A DNA stretch of 64,000 nucleotides from Closterium sp. Naga37s-1 (taxonomy: Eukaryota > Streptophyta > Zygnematophyceae > Desmidiales > Closteriaceae): the NCBI GenBank assembly GCA_947471745.1, contig CANJKZ010000960.1, positions 682,001 to 746,000 on the forward strand. Reading direction: 5' to 3'. Positions within the stretch are counted from its first letter, which is position 1. Every line of letters starts with the position of its first letter. This document shows positions 18,212 through 29,004 of this stretch, piece after piece. The notes under the pieces were generated by a model that saw nothing but the letters and a program-made list of their open reading frames with translations, was not told the origin of the DNA and did no database searches. Position numbers and translations under genes: made by a program.

Positions 18212-18927
18212 ATGGTCCGCGTTAATCCATTCGTGGCCCCTATTCAGCTGATGCGGATGGTGGGGGGTATAGGGAGGATTGTATTTCGGTATTGGCAGGC
18301 ATGGGGTTTTTGCGAGTACATCATGAATGAGATGTACGGGAATTGGGAGGAGTCATATCGCCAGGTTCCATGGCCGGTGGATCGTTTTCGCGTCATTAAC
18401 CCCAAAGTTCAAGTGCAGCTGGATACAATAGGGGGATTGTTCCACATGTTCTTTGTTCGTCCATCCGCGGCCCGCCATGCCCTCAACATCTGCCGTCCAG
18501 TAGTTGCGTTCAACGGGACACACTTGAAAGGCACTCAGAAGGCTGTTCTACTCGTCGCTGTAACCCTCGATGGCAATCAGAAAATCCTCTTACTGGCATG
18601 GGGGTTGGTGGTATCCGAGAACAAGGAAACATGGGCCTGGTTTCAGAAGCTGCTCTCATGCGTAAGCACGCCGCGATGATCAGCGACTGGGACAAAGGGC
18701 TGGTTCCGGCATTATGTTTGCGCTTGACACCTCGAATAGAACCTCAAGCGCCACAGACCCGCTGCGATGAAGTTCTTCTGGAGATTGGTGAAATGCATTT
18801 CAAGTGGGTGGCACTAATTGGATCTTGTCGACGAGACTTTCCAGACATGGCGGCATACCTGCTCGGGAGGGAGGATCCACTGGCGCAGATCGTCCCATCA
18901 ACAACGAAAGCGCGACCACCTCCATGA
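18212..18927 (+). pseudogene. Mutator-like (MULE) transposase fragment
   Basis: The frame 18212-18679 matches the core of MULE transposases: a segment with NPKVQVQLD, then FNGTHLKGTQKA, VTLDGNQKILLLAWGLV and ENKETWAWFQKLL. The first catalytic Asp, normally in a DGTHLKG box, is Asn here (18512-18514). Near 18660 the frame shifts by two. A second block, AAMISDWDKGL, keeps the Asp of the ISDR-type motif and continues in the frame ending at 18927. The family cuts and pastes DNA using a DDE domain. This copy cannot be functional. Confidence 0.82.
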
Positions 18928-19464
18928 GCGCACGAAACATATGCCGGTGCACGAGCATACGTGTTTGAGGCCGGCCGCGAGGGGCACCGTACGGCAAGAA
19001 ATGTGCGCCATGGTTCGGCCGGCGTTGCCTCTCCCAACGACGTGCCTTGTGGGACTGGGACCAGCATCTCAGGTGCGGGTACTGCTAAGTACAACCGTCA
19101 GGGTGGTGGACTAGTGGGGAGAGGTGGGATGGACGCACCGAATGTCGATGTGTCTGGGAGCCGTTTCAGAGGTTTGGACATGGCATCTGACATTCCGAGA
19201 ACACAAGAGAGTGGTGGAGCCAGGGATGGTGGGGTTGGAGGGTGCCGAAGAGCGCACAACGTCCCCGGAAGCGGCGCAGTACAGTGGTGTTGGGCTTGGT
19301 GTAGGGAGTGGCACAGGGTTTGGAAGCTTTGGAATAGGAGGCAACATTTGTATTGGGGTTGGGAGGAGTGTGAGTGGTACACGAATAGGAGGAAACCGAA
19401 TTACTCGAACGGAGAGTGGCCCGCAAGTCGGCGTTAAGAACAGGGCCCCTACTGGCGAGGGATC
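18928..19464 (+). other. Uncharacterised stretch between MULE core and Gly-repeat array
   Basis: Overlapping open frames on both strands (18961-19437, 19124 onward) have no recognisable domain. The region may be the decayed C-terminal part of the MULE protein or host sequence. I make no functional call. Confidence 0.35.
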
Positions 19465-20020
19465 AGAGCTTGGGGGTGTGGGACTGGGAACCGGGAGGGG
19501 ATTAGAGCTTGGGGGCGTGGGACTAGGAACCGGGAGGGGATCAGGGCTTGGGGGCGTGGGACTGGGAACTGGGATGGGAACTGGCCTTGGCGGTGTGGGA
19601 CTGGGAACTGGGATGGGATCAGGACTTGGGGGCATGGGATTGGGAATCAAGATGGGATCAGGGCTTGGGGGCGTGGGACTGGGAACCGGGATGGGATCAG
19701 GGCTTGGGGGCGTGGGACTGGGAAACGGGATGGGAACGGGCCTTGGGGGTGTGGGACTAGGAACTGGGAGGGGATCTGGCCTTATAGGCGTGGGACTGGG
19801 AACCGGGATGGGATCGGGCCTTGGGGGCATGGATATAGGAAGCGGGATGGGAACAGGCCTTGGGGGTGTGGGACTAGGAACCGGGATGGAAACTAGCCTT
19901 GAGGGTGTGGGACGGGGAATCGAGATGGGGTAAGGGCTTGGGGTCGTGGGACTGGGAACCGGGATGGGATCAGGGCTTGGGGGCGTGGGATTGGGAACAA
20001 GCAGCTCGGCACGTTTTGGG
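19465..20020. repeat. 39-bp minisatellite (about 14 units)
   Basis: A 39-bp unit is repeated with small variations. On the plus strand it encodes [13 protein letters not shown], within an open frame 19124-19933. On the minus strand it gives a Pro-rich frame ([13 protein letters not shown], 19111-20031). Neither strand has independent support as a gene. An expanded Gly-rich tail of the MULE protein is one possible origin. Confidence 0.75.
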
Positions 20021-21881
20021 GGCGTTGGCATGACTGCCGGATTTCAATCAAGGAACGAAGATATGCGAATGGGGTTTGGGAGAAGTGCTGGTTATGGGGG
20101 TTTGGGCATGGGATTGGGAACATGATTACCCTGTGCAGTTGTGAGAATAGAGGACAGACGCAGTCCCGGCTTAGGTGGCGTGGGGGAGAGCTACAGAGAA
20201 ACTCGTGAGGGTGGCCCAGTGGAGGGGGACCAAGGTACTCACTTTCGGTTCGGGGGGGTTGGCATGGGATTTGGGAACGAGGCAGGACGTGGTGGCGTAC
20301 CAGTGAGAAGCGGGAACAACGCAGGGGGGAGTGCGTCCGGCATGGCAGCGCCGACTAGTGCTCCCTTCAACCTGTCCGCTCAGATGGGGAGAGTTCAAGA
20401 AGGGTATGCTGCCGACACCATTCAGCGGCGAAGCTCACACTGGAATGCCACAAGGCTGGGGAGAGACAGCTCTAGATGAAGACGACCCAAGCAACCTTCA
20501 CTCCGGATTGGCCCAGATTCTGGCGCTGCCATGGGCGGATAGTGGGACTCATGGTAGTGCGCTTCATGCTTAGGAATACGAACCGGGTTCTGAAGATGGG
20601 GCAACTGGTCCCAGGCACGGGGGGGCGGGTGTGGATGAGGGCGACGACCCAGATGAAGCGGGGATACATGTGCAAACGAGAAGGGTTCTAAATACCGCAT
20701 AAGTGGAATCCAACTTCTCCACTGGGCTTGGATTTTTTTGCGGTCACTCGCCGGTTCGGGATCTATACCAACTGTCAACGGGAGTTGTGTTAGGCCCCGT
20801 CCTCACATGGGCGGAGCCAACCTCGTAGTCGGGTGTATGGGGGAGTGCAGCCAACCTGCAGCAGTGGGCGAGCTGGTCGACGAGCTTGGTTGACCTGCAC
20901 GAGGGCCACTGCATGAGGTGCCAACTTCTCGGCGGCGAGTTCTGGTGGTTGACAAAGGGGGCGCTGGGGAGCTGGGCGCCGAGTAGCAGGGCGCCGAGCA
21001 AGAGGACGCCAAGCGTCGACCAGCTAGAGCCGACCTTGTACGACCGACGACTTGGCGAAGTTGGCGGCCTAGTTCCGAAGTGGTCGACGAGGGGATGCCG
21101 ACCAGGGAGGACGCCGACCTGTTGGCATCAACCTGGTTGCCCGGTCAACCGTGTTACCCGGGCGACGAACTTCTGCGAAGGTCGCCGGGGTGGTCCTGCG
21201 AGGCCGACCTCAGAAGTGGTATCCAGAGGTCGACGTGGCTGGTGGGCGCAGTCGCTGGCGTGGAATCGACCTGGGCGTCTGTGCTTTACACGTGACGAGG
21301 AGTTGTACACCAACCAGCTGCGCGCACATGCGAGGCAGGTGCACCGTTATTCTGTGGGTGCAACGCTGTGCACCCGACTTGCTGCAGTGTTGGCATACCA
21401 TGGACTTCCAACGTTGGCAAGCCGTAAATTTGCTTTGCTGGAGCGCGGTCGACCAAGTCGTGCTGGCATGCGGTCAACCGTGTTGCGCTGGAAGTCGACT
21501 AGCAGCTTTGCTAGCTTTGATGTAGTCTTGCATGCCAACATTGTTGCGATCATTGTTGTGAACCTTCGCTAGTGAAACTCTTGCCAAACTCCCCCGTGAA
21601 CCAGCAAGTAGTGCAAGCACAAGCAAACAACAAAGTGAACGAACTCAGAGATCACTCTTGCCCCGTGCCTAGCCCGTAGCCTAGCTCCTGTTGTACTAGT
21701 TATCTCCGCACCAACAACGCTGCTGAGCCGCTGAACAGTGCAGTACAACACATAAGGAAGCTGCCCCCAACCTGGTTGCTGGTTTCCTTGTGGGACTGGT
21801 TCAGGGTCAAGTGGGTCGATTGTTACGAACAAGCCATGGCGAGCTTCTATTAGTGGCTGCAGTGAAACGGGTGCTCATCAA
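20021..21881. other. Intergenic region, no supported gene
   Basis: Gly-rich coding-like sequence fades out by about 20450. From about 20760 to 21500 the DNA is peppered with GTCGAC and GGTCGACC motifs, perhaps remnants of an old repeat. On the minus strand a G-rich tract around 21595 resembles a polypurine tract, but I found no LTR pair. No domain was recognised. Confidence 0.4.
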
Positions 21882-22108
21882 ATGAACCAGGGCTCAGGGG
21901 TACTGGTTTCTCAGTGGGACTGGAGAAGCGGGTACGATCGAAACGCGTGGCGGGGAGAAAGAGACCCCGTGGCGAAGCCACAATGTCAAGTTGACCACCC
22001 AATCTTGACCCAAGAATACCCGTTCCCGTGTGCGCATGCTGTTGCCATGTGTCTTTTAAGGAGGTGCCTACATATCCTAGTCACTGCATACTACACCACA
22101 CGCACCCC
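21882..22108 (+). pseudogene. Possible SWIM zinc-finger remnant of a MULE
   Basis: A short frame includes QCQVDHP and, 14 residues later, FPCAHAVAMC, resembling the C-x-H half of the SWIM finger found C-terminal to MULE transposase domains. It is on the same strand as the transposase 3 kb upstream, so it may be that element's tail. Only part of the CxC half is present. The frame is cut by the LTR of element C. Confidence 0.4.
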
Positions 22109-22239
22109 TGTCAGAAGAATGAACGAGAATGAATGAACTATGAAAGAGTTGGGTACAAGTACTAACCCTAATTGGGTTGTACCCCTTATGGGCTACCCCA
22201 CTATAGCCTACACAAAGTAAGCAATATAACATTCTGACA
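22109..22239 (-). repeat. 3' LTR of element C (131 bp)
   Basis: Read on the minus strand it starts TGTCAGAATGTTATATTGC and ends TTCATTCTTCTGACA. It clearly resembles the 123-bp LTR of element D, sharing GGGGTAGCCCATAAGGGG. The flanking 5 bp on the plus strand is ACCCC. No matching duplication is available because the other end is lost. Confidence 0.85.
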
Positions 22240-22466
22240 CACCCCCATAGGCAAAGTGGGGGAGAACAAGCAGTCACAAGACCAGTCAAGAAAAGCAAAG
22301 CAAGCTCAGGGTGGATCACAAAGTCACCACACAATCCGAGAACAAGCAAAGGGCCACAAGGCTAGTTCACATGCACAGTTATATAAAAGAGAACAAACAA
22401 TACAGTGATCATACCCTAGCAAGTATAAGCATGCAGCTATATATATAGATCACAGTACAAGCAAAG

Positions 22467-25400
22467 TCACGCAGTGAGCAAGTGAGGCAAAGTAGGCACA
22501 AGGCCTAACACAGTAGAGAAGCGCTGATGATCACCAGGCTGAAGTGCCTTGGTGAATATATCAACATTGTTGGCCCTAGTGGCCACGTACGCAAGACGAA
22601 GCTGACCACGGTGCTGCAACTCTCGAGCAAGGAAGTATCGCAGAGTGATGCGCTTCGTTCTGTGCTCCAGTCTGTGCTCCTGACACAAGGCAATCATGGA
22701 CTTGTTGTCTACGTACATAACTGGAGGCAAACGAGGCTGCTCTCCCAAGTCAGTCAGCAGGTAGGTGAGCCAGCGTAACTCCTGTGCAGCCATGGCCCCT
22801 GCGTGGATCTCAGCCTCACAACTAGAACTAAAAACCGAAGACGAGCGGGTAGACCGCCAGGAAACAGAGCCGGAACCAAGGCTGAAGGTAAAACCCTGTG
22901 ACGACCGCTGTGTAGCCAACTCGTCAACCCAAGAAGCGTCTACGTGACGAGTGAGGACAGCTGGACCCCGTCCTCCAAGCACGAGCCCCAAGCCCGATGT
23001 ACTGCACAAGTAACACAGTACCCTCTCGTAGCATCCCAGTGTACCTTTCGGTACCTACCGAGAGCCACGTAGCGAGCCAGGAGGCTGAGAGGGTACGCGA
23101 GGTCAGGTCCTGTGCACGTCATCAGGTACATGAGGCAACCCACAAGCTCTGGGTACGGACCACTCGGCTCTACGGACTCGTCCGAAGGTGGAGCTGAGAG
23201 CGAGTGGCCGGTAGACAGAGGAGTGGGCTGTGGCGAGGAGAACTGGAAGCCGAAGCGCTAAAGGACCTGGTGCACCATGTGTGACTGAGTCAGGGTGATG
23301 GTGCGCCGAGCTCTGTCCCGGGTGATCTGCAAGCCAAGATAGCTGCGCAGTTCACCCAGGTCAGTGCAGGTGTGTTTCTTCTACAGCTTCGACTTCACAA
23401 GGGTCAGTGCCTCAGTTTCAGCAGTGGCAAAGACCAGGTCGTCGACGTACACGAGGACGTAGAACGGCGGTAGCGAAGTGTCGGTGCGTAGAAACAGCGA
23501 CGGGTCAGCACTAGGAGGAGTAAACCCCAGAGCCGCAAGTGTAGTCCTCAGTGTGTTGTGCCACTCGCGAGGCACCTGGCGGAGACCGTAGACTGGCCGC
23601 CGGAGGCTCCACTGGGTATCTGCAGGAAAAGACCCAGTGAAGCCAGGTGGGCGGGGCAGCCAGATCTCCTCGTGCAGGCTGCCCTGCAAGAAATTTTTAT
23701 TGAAGTCCAGAGAGTGCAGCTTGTAGTCACGCTGAGCAGCGAAGTGCAGCAACACCCAAAGAGTGGTCATCTTCGGGGTGGGGGAGAATGTCTGGAAGTA
23801 GTCGACCCCCCCTGTCGCCGACTGAAGCCTCTAGCAATGTAAAGCGCCTTGAAGGCAGGCGGAGAACCCGGCGGCCGCTTCACCCTGAAAATCCACATGC
23901 CATCGACTATGTTCGCCCCAGACGGGGGAGCTGCGTCGACGTAGGTGCCTGTGGACTTCGAGGATGCCATCTCGGCATCCATGGCTGCCTGCCACTGAGA
24001 GGAGTAAGGACCCGTAGTCACCTCTGTGTAAGAGCGCGTGGTCGGGATGTCTGGTGCATCCGGGTCTCCCTCAAGGGCAAGTAGCAGGTACAGAAGCTGC
24101 AAGACACTCAAATTCCTCCTGCCTGTCCTCAAGGACGTCCGTGCCAAGAGCACACTCACCCCCGACGAACAGAGGACTGGCAGACGCAGACTTAGCAACA
24201 AGAGCAGTGGCGTAGTCTAGACGACAGGCAGCAGCAAAGTCAACCAGCTCAGCAACGAGGGAAACGCAGCAGTGGACTCAAAAGAAGGGTCAGTGACAAC
24301 AGTGGCAAGGAGATGAGAGACAGTGGGACTGGCAGTACGAGCGAGGTTAGACTCATGGTCAGGGACAGAAGGAAGAGAGGACTCAAAAGTAGGCGGCAGA
24401 GGAACACGTAGTGGAACAGAGGAAGGACGAAGTGCCATAGCGTGGGTGCTGGGGACAGGAGGAGGACGCGGACGAGGAACGCAACGACCAGTGCGAACTT
24501 TGCGAACAGGGGAGGCAGGACGAGACTCTGGCTCACACCGCTCAGTAAGACCTCCGGTCTGCTCAGTGTAAGGAGAAGGAGCAGGTAGTGGGGAGGCATG
24601 CTATAACGGCGACTGTGACTGGTCAGGCGGTGGACACAGATAGGGAGGATAAAGGCAAGTAGCAGATGGGAGACCAAGAACCTGCTGATGCAGGGGAACG
24701 AAGTACAGTCGCGGCCGCACACTGCCTCCAGCACCAGTACCGCCAGACACAGCACTCCTAGCTCCAGACCCTCCAGCTCCAGGGTCAACAGCTCCAGTGT
24801 CTCCAGCTCCAGCTCCTCCAGCTCCAGCGCCAACAGCGCCAGTGCCTCCAGCTCGAGCACCAATAGCTCCGGTGTCACCAGCTCTAGCTCCTCCAGCTCT
24901 AGCGCCACCAGCGCCAGTGCCTCCACCTCCAGCGCCCCCAACATTACCAGTCCCGGCAGCTCCTGTACCCCTGGTACGAGCACCTCCTGGACCAGCAGCT
25001 GCAGCACCTCCGGTACCACCAGCTCTAGCAGTAACTCCAGCACCTCCAGCTCCAGTGTCTCCAGCGGCAGAGTCTCCAACTCTGGCAGCTCCACTTCGAA
25101 GGCGTGTGCGCTGAGCAAACCACTTGAGCAGTTGCTGCGGGGAGAGAGGCTCCGGCCGGGGAGACAGTCGTGGCGAAACACCCGCAGGACCTCCAGAAGA
25201 AGCAGTACCCCGAGGCTCAGCACCCCCAGACTTGCACCCTCAGACTCAGCACCCTCAGGCTCCACATCCTCAGGCTCAGCACCCCCAGGCTCCACACCCG
25301 CAGGCTTAGCACCCCCAGGCTCCGCACCCCCAGGCTCAGCACCCCCAGACCCGGCACCCTCGGACTCAGCACCCCCAGGCTCCGCACCCCCAGACGCAGC

Positions 25401-28321
25401 ACCCCCAGACGCTGCACCTCGAGCAGCACCTGAGACGACAGCGACCTCAACAGGCACAGTACCAGGGAGAGGGTCTACCGGAGACACACCTGAGGGAGCA
25501 GGACCCTGGTGGGGGAGGGGGTCTACCGGAGGGGGACCTCGAGCAAGGAATAGCGGCGGGGGTGGGGGAGGAGCAGAGCGGTAGGGGAAGAGACTGTAAA
25601 AGGGAACCGACTCGTCAAAAGTTACGTGCTGAGGGGGGAAGACACGGCGCGATGTGGGGTGGTAAAACTGCCACCCAGGCGTGTCAGGGGGAAAGCCAGG
25701 GAAGACGCAGGGAATAGCGCGGGCGGAGAGCTTGTCCGCGGACGTATCGCGAACAAAGGCACGAGAACCCCAGACCTGGAACACAGTGTAGGCGAGGTCT
25801 CCGGCAAGGAGACACGGGGCCAGAGGTTGAGCTGATGCGCAGCGTACCAGACCGCAAACGGCCACATAAAATGGGGAGCAGCCGCATGGATCATGGAGGT
25901 ACGAGCGACCTCCATGACCAAGCCAATGCAGCGCTCAGCAATCCCATTTTGCTGAGGGGAGGTCGGGAGCGTGAACGACTGGAGAATGCCCTCCCCACGA
26001 CAAAATTCTCGCAACAGGTCGGAGGAGAACTCACCACCTCTGTCAGAGTGTAGACGCTGGACAGGAAGGTCCACACGAAACCGCTCGCGGAGCTGGAGAC
26101 GGACTGCGCGGATCCAAGGGATCAAAGACATCAGGGACATCACCCTTGCTGCGCAAGGGGAAGACCGTGGTGTAACACATATATTCGTCAACAACCAGCA
26201 GAAAGTAGCGCTCACGGTCCTCTCCATTGACGCGGGCTGGGCCCCACACGTCCATGTGGAGAGTCTGCACGGGACCAGTCGTCGGGGGAAACGAGGAGTG
26301 AGGAGCGGCGCGCTGCCGCCCCTCGACGCAAGGAAGGCAGGGCGGGGCAGGCAAGGGCGGGAGGGGAGGCAGAGCCCTGGGAAGACCAGAGACAAGGAGG
26401 CGGGAGTGCATGCCACGAAGGCGTGGGAGGGAGGGGTGACCAAGGCGGTGGTGCCACAGGAGAGTCTGGTGCGACAGGAGGCAACACGAGCAAGGGGGTG
26501 CTACCTGACCTGACGCGGACACCTGGGCAGACGCAGCTACCTGAGGAGGCTTGGTAGCTAGTGTGTACAGACTCGACCCAGGCCGACGAGTGAAAGTGGC
26601 CAGGTGACGACGGCCCATCCGTGTACACGTGCAGATCGACACACGCTGACCCCCAGGAGTGGTGGTAGTGACCATCGCATCTTGGAGGGCAGCGGTACTC
26701 ACCAAGTTTGTAGAGAACGAGGGGAGGTGAAGGCCTGACAGTGAGCCAGACAGAAATGCCGGAGACGGAAGAACAGTGGAGGAACGGGCAAGGACAGGGC
26801 CCCCGGAGGGGTCAGCCAGTCTAACCGGTACAGGTGCAGAGAGAGGAGTGAGGGTAGTGCTTTCGCGAAAGAAACAGCCTGAAGCACCTGAATCAAGTGC
26901 AAAGGTGTGCAAGGCCTCAGCAGGCGCAGTACCAGAGAGAGCAGACTCACTAGCACCTAGAGCAGCAGCCTCGATACCTGGATCAGGCGGCACACACAGG
27001 TAACAGTCACCCTCAGCACTAACAGACAAGGCATACATAGCAGCAAGGATAGCATCATATTCTAGGTCAAAGATAGCAACTCCATACCTATGTAGCTCTG
27101 CCCTGCGGGGGCCTCGTCACCAAAATTTGCGCGCCAAACTTAGTAGAGGCGGGAGAAGCAGCGGTGCTGAGTGTGAGGCTTCCCGCATGTCCGACCAGCA
27201 CGGTCACCCGTGTGAATGACATACGAGCAGCTACCACTACCCCCAGACGCCCCACGCTGAGAAAACCACTCACGAAGCTGCTGGGGCGACGAGGTCTCGC
27301 TCCGACGCTGCTGCTGCTGCCTCTGGCCACCGCTAGAACCTTCCCGCTGAGTAGCTCCAGCCCGACCGCCACCACTCCCACCGCCGCCACTACCGCCACC
27401 CCCACCGCTGCCACCACCGCCGCCACCAAAGCCCCCACTCCCGCCACCACTCCCACTACCGTCACCACCTCCACTGCCTCCACCACCTCCACTGCCGCCC
27501 CCACCACCACCCCCGATGCCAACGCCACCACCCCTGCCACCCGTGCCCTTGGTGCTGCGGTGCTTCCCACTAGCAGAAGCAGCCCTGACATCCTCAGCAC
27601 CAAGGACGCCAACAGCAGCAGCAGAGGCGTAGGAGGGGGCAAGGGGGGAGGGGGAACACCCCTTAAAGAAGGGCGTGCGAGGAGTGCCACGAGCGGCACC
27701 TACAACGACTACACTAGTCTCAGCTGCAAGGAGGTGCTGCTCGAGTAGGTCGACACTGAGGGCTGTGGGGTCAAGTGCGAGAAAGTGGTCCCTGACAGCG
27801 CGAAGAGAGTCAGGGAGGCGGGTGACTATAAAGTAGAGAGTGATGTTCATCGGGGGCGGGTTCCTCTCAAGGAACTCTTCTGGGAGGGCAGCGCGGTAGC
27901 GAGCGTCGCTAGTGCAAAGGTGGGTAACGAGGTCCTCTACTGTGGCAAAGGCGGACAACTCGGGAAACAGGTAGGGAGGTACAAGACGGCCTAGAGCGGC
28001 AGTGGCAGGAGAGGAGTAACGGGCGACTACAACGTTGTACAGCGCCTGTGCAGTCCTGTGCTGTCCGAAGTGAGCGCATTTGGCTAACGGCAGGTGGTTG
28101 CGAATGGCTCAGCGAGCAGCAGCGTCACGAGTAAGCCACTGTGAGCGAGTCGCACTGTCAGCTGTGGCGGGAGGGGCGGGAGAGGCGCCAGACGTGTGGT
28201 CAAACAACGAAACGCTATCTCTAGAGTCACTCAGTAGGTACATCTGCAAGTCGTCGAGCCACGTGTCGAACTGGATCGGGCGGCCCTCATGATCGAAAGC
28301 GAGTACGCGGAGATAAGCCAT
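22467..28321 (-). pseudogene. Element C gag-pol, multiple stops and frameshifts
   Basis: Gag starts at 28321 (MAYLRVLAFDHEGRP). A Gly-rich region lies at about 27350-27560, followed by a Cys/His segment, protease (LDSGASGCFF, about 26910), GAG-pre-integrase (HHRLGHPS), integrase with HSDRGGEF and NGIAERCIG, an expanded GGAEP-type and AGAGGAGA-type spacer (about 24720-25450), RT with VYVDDL (about 23440) and RNase H ending at 22467. In-frame TAG stops at 23381-23383 and 23258-23260 replace CAG codons of sister copies. Frameshifts occur near 23020, 23800 and 25240. The integrase triad looks conserved, so decay is mostly by nonsense and indels. Confidence 0.88.
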
Positions 28322-29004
28322 AGCAGCGCAGCACGCAGGGCGGGCAGGAGCCGGACAGCGCAAGGAACAGGGTAGGCAGCAGCAAGGGGCGGCAAGCGGG
28401 CTGCAAGTGGCGGCGCGCAGGCTGCAAGAGGGGCGGCTCACGGGCGTAGGGGCCGTTGGCGGGCCTAGGGGCGGCGGGCGGGCCGGAAGGGGCGGCGCGC
28501 GTGGCTGCAGGGGCGGCGAGAGGGCCGAAAGGGGTGGCGCGTGGGGCTGCAGGGGCGGCTCGCGGGCTGCAGGGGCGGCTCGCGGGCTGCAGGGGAGAAG
28601 GGCGGGCCGCAAGGGGCGCGGGGCTGCAGGGGAGGCGAGCAGGGCAGCAGGGGCGGCGCGCGGGGCCTAGGGGCGATGGGTGGATTGCAAGGGGCGGCGC
28701 GCGGGGCCTAGGGTCGACGGGCGGGCCGCAAGGGGCAGCGCGCGGGGCAATAGGGGCGTCGGGCGGGCCTGCAGAGGCGGCGCGCGGGGCCAGGGGTCGA
28801 TGGGCGGGCCAGCAGGGGCGGCGGGCGGGGCCTAGGGTCGACGGACGGGCCTGCAGGGGCGGCCCTCGGGGCCTAGGGTCGACGGGCGGGCCGCAAGGGG
28901 CGGTGCGCGGGGCAGAAGGGGCGTCGAGCGGGCCTGTAGGGGCGGCGCGCGGGGCCTAGGGTTGACGGGCGGTCCGCAAGGGGCGGCGCGCGGGGCCTAG
29001 GGTC
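28322..29004 (-). repeat. Leader of element C: GC-rich tandem array
   Basis: About 680 bp of repeats built from GGGCGGCGCGCGGGGCCTAG and GTCGACGGGCGGGC, equivalent in position to the leaders of A, B, D and F. The array ends without LTR or primer site at the 18-bp minisatellite. Confidence 0.75.

Larger units (their letters stand above)
22109..29004 (-). mobile_element. Element C: minus-strand Ty1/copia, 5' truncated, degenerate
   Basis: The 3' LTR is at the left end (22109-22239) with a polypurine tract next to it (CACCCCCATAG on the plus strand). Coding runs leftward from the gag start at 28321, and a GC-rich leader extends to about 29004. No 5' LTR or primer site is found at the right end, where an 18-bp minisatellite begins abruptly. 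Layout and protein sequence put it in the same family as A, B, D and F. The missing LTR means either a deletion at the minisatellite or an assembly join. Confidence 0.88.

Noticed and set aside
19111-20031. Minus-strand Pro-rich 306-codon frame
   Set aside because: It is the reverse reading of the 39-bp array. The plus strand is equally open and neither has gene-like features.
21569-21832. Minus-strand 87-codon frame
   Set aside because: No recognisable domain, no repeat partner, and low-information sequence in a region of decayed repeats.
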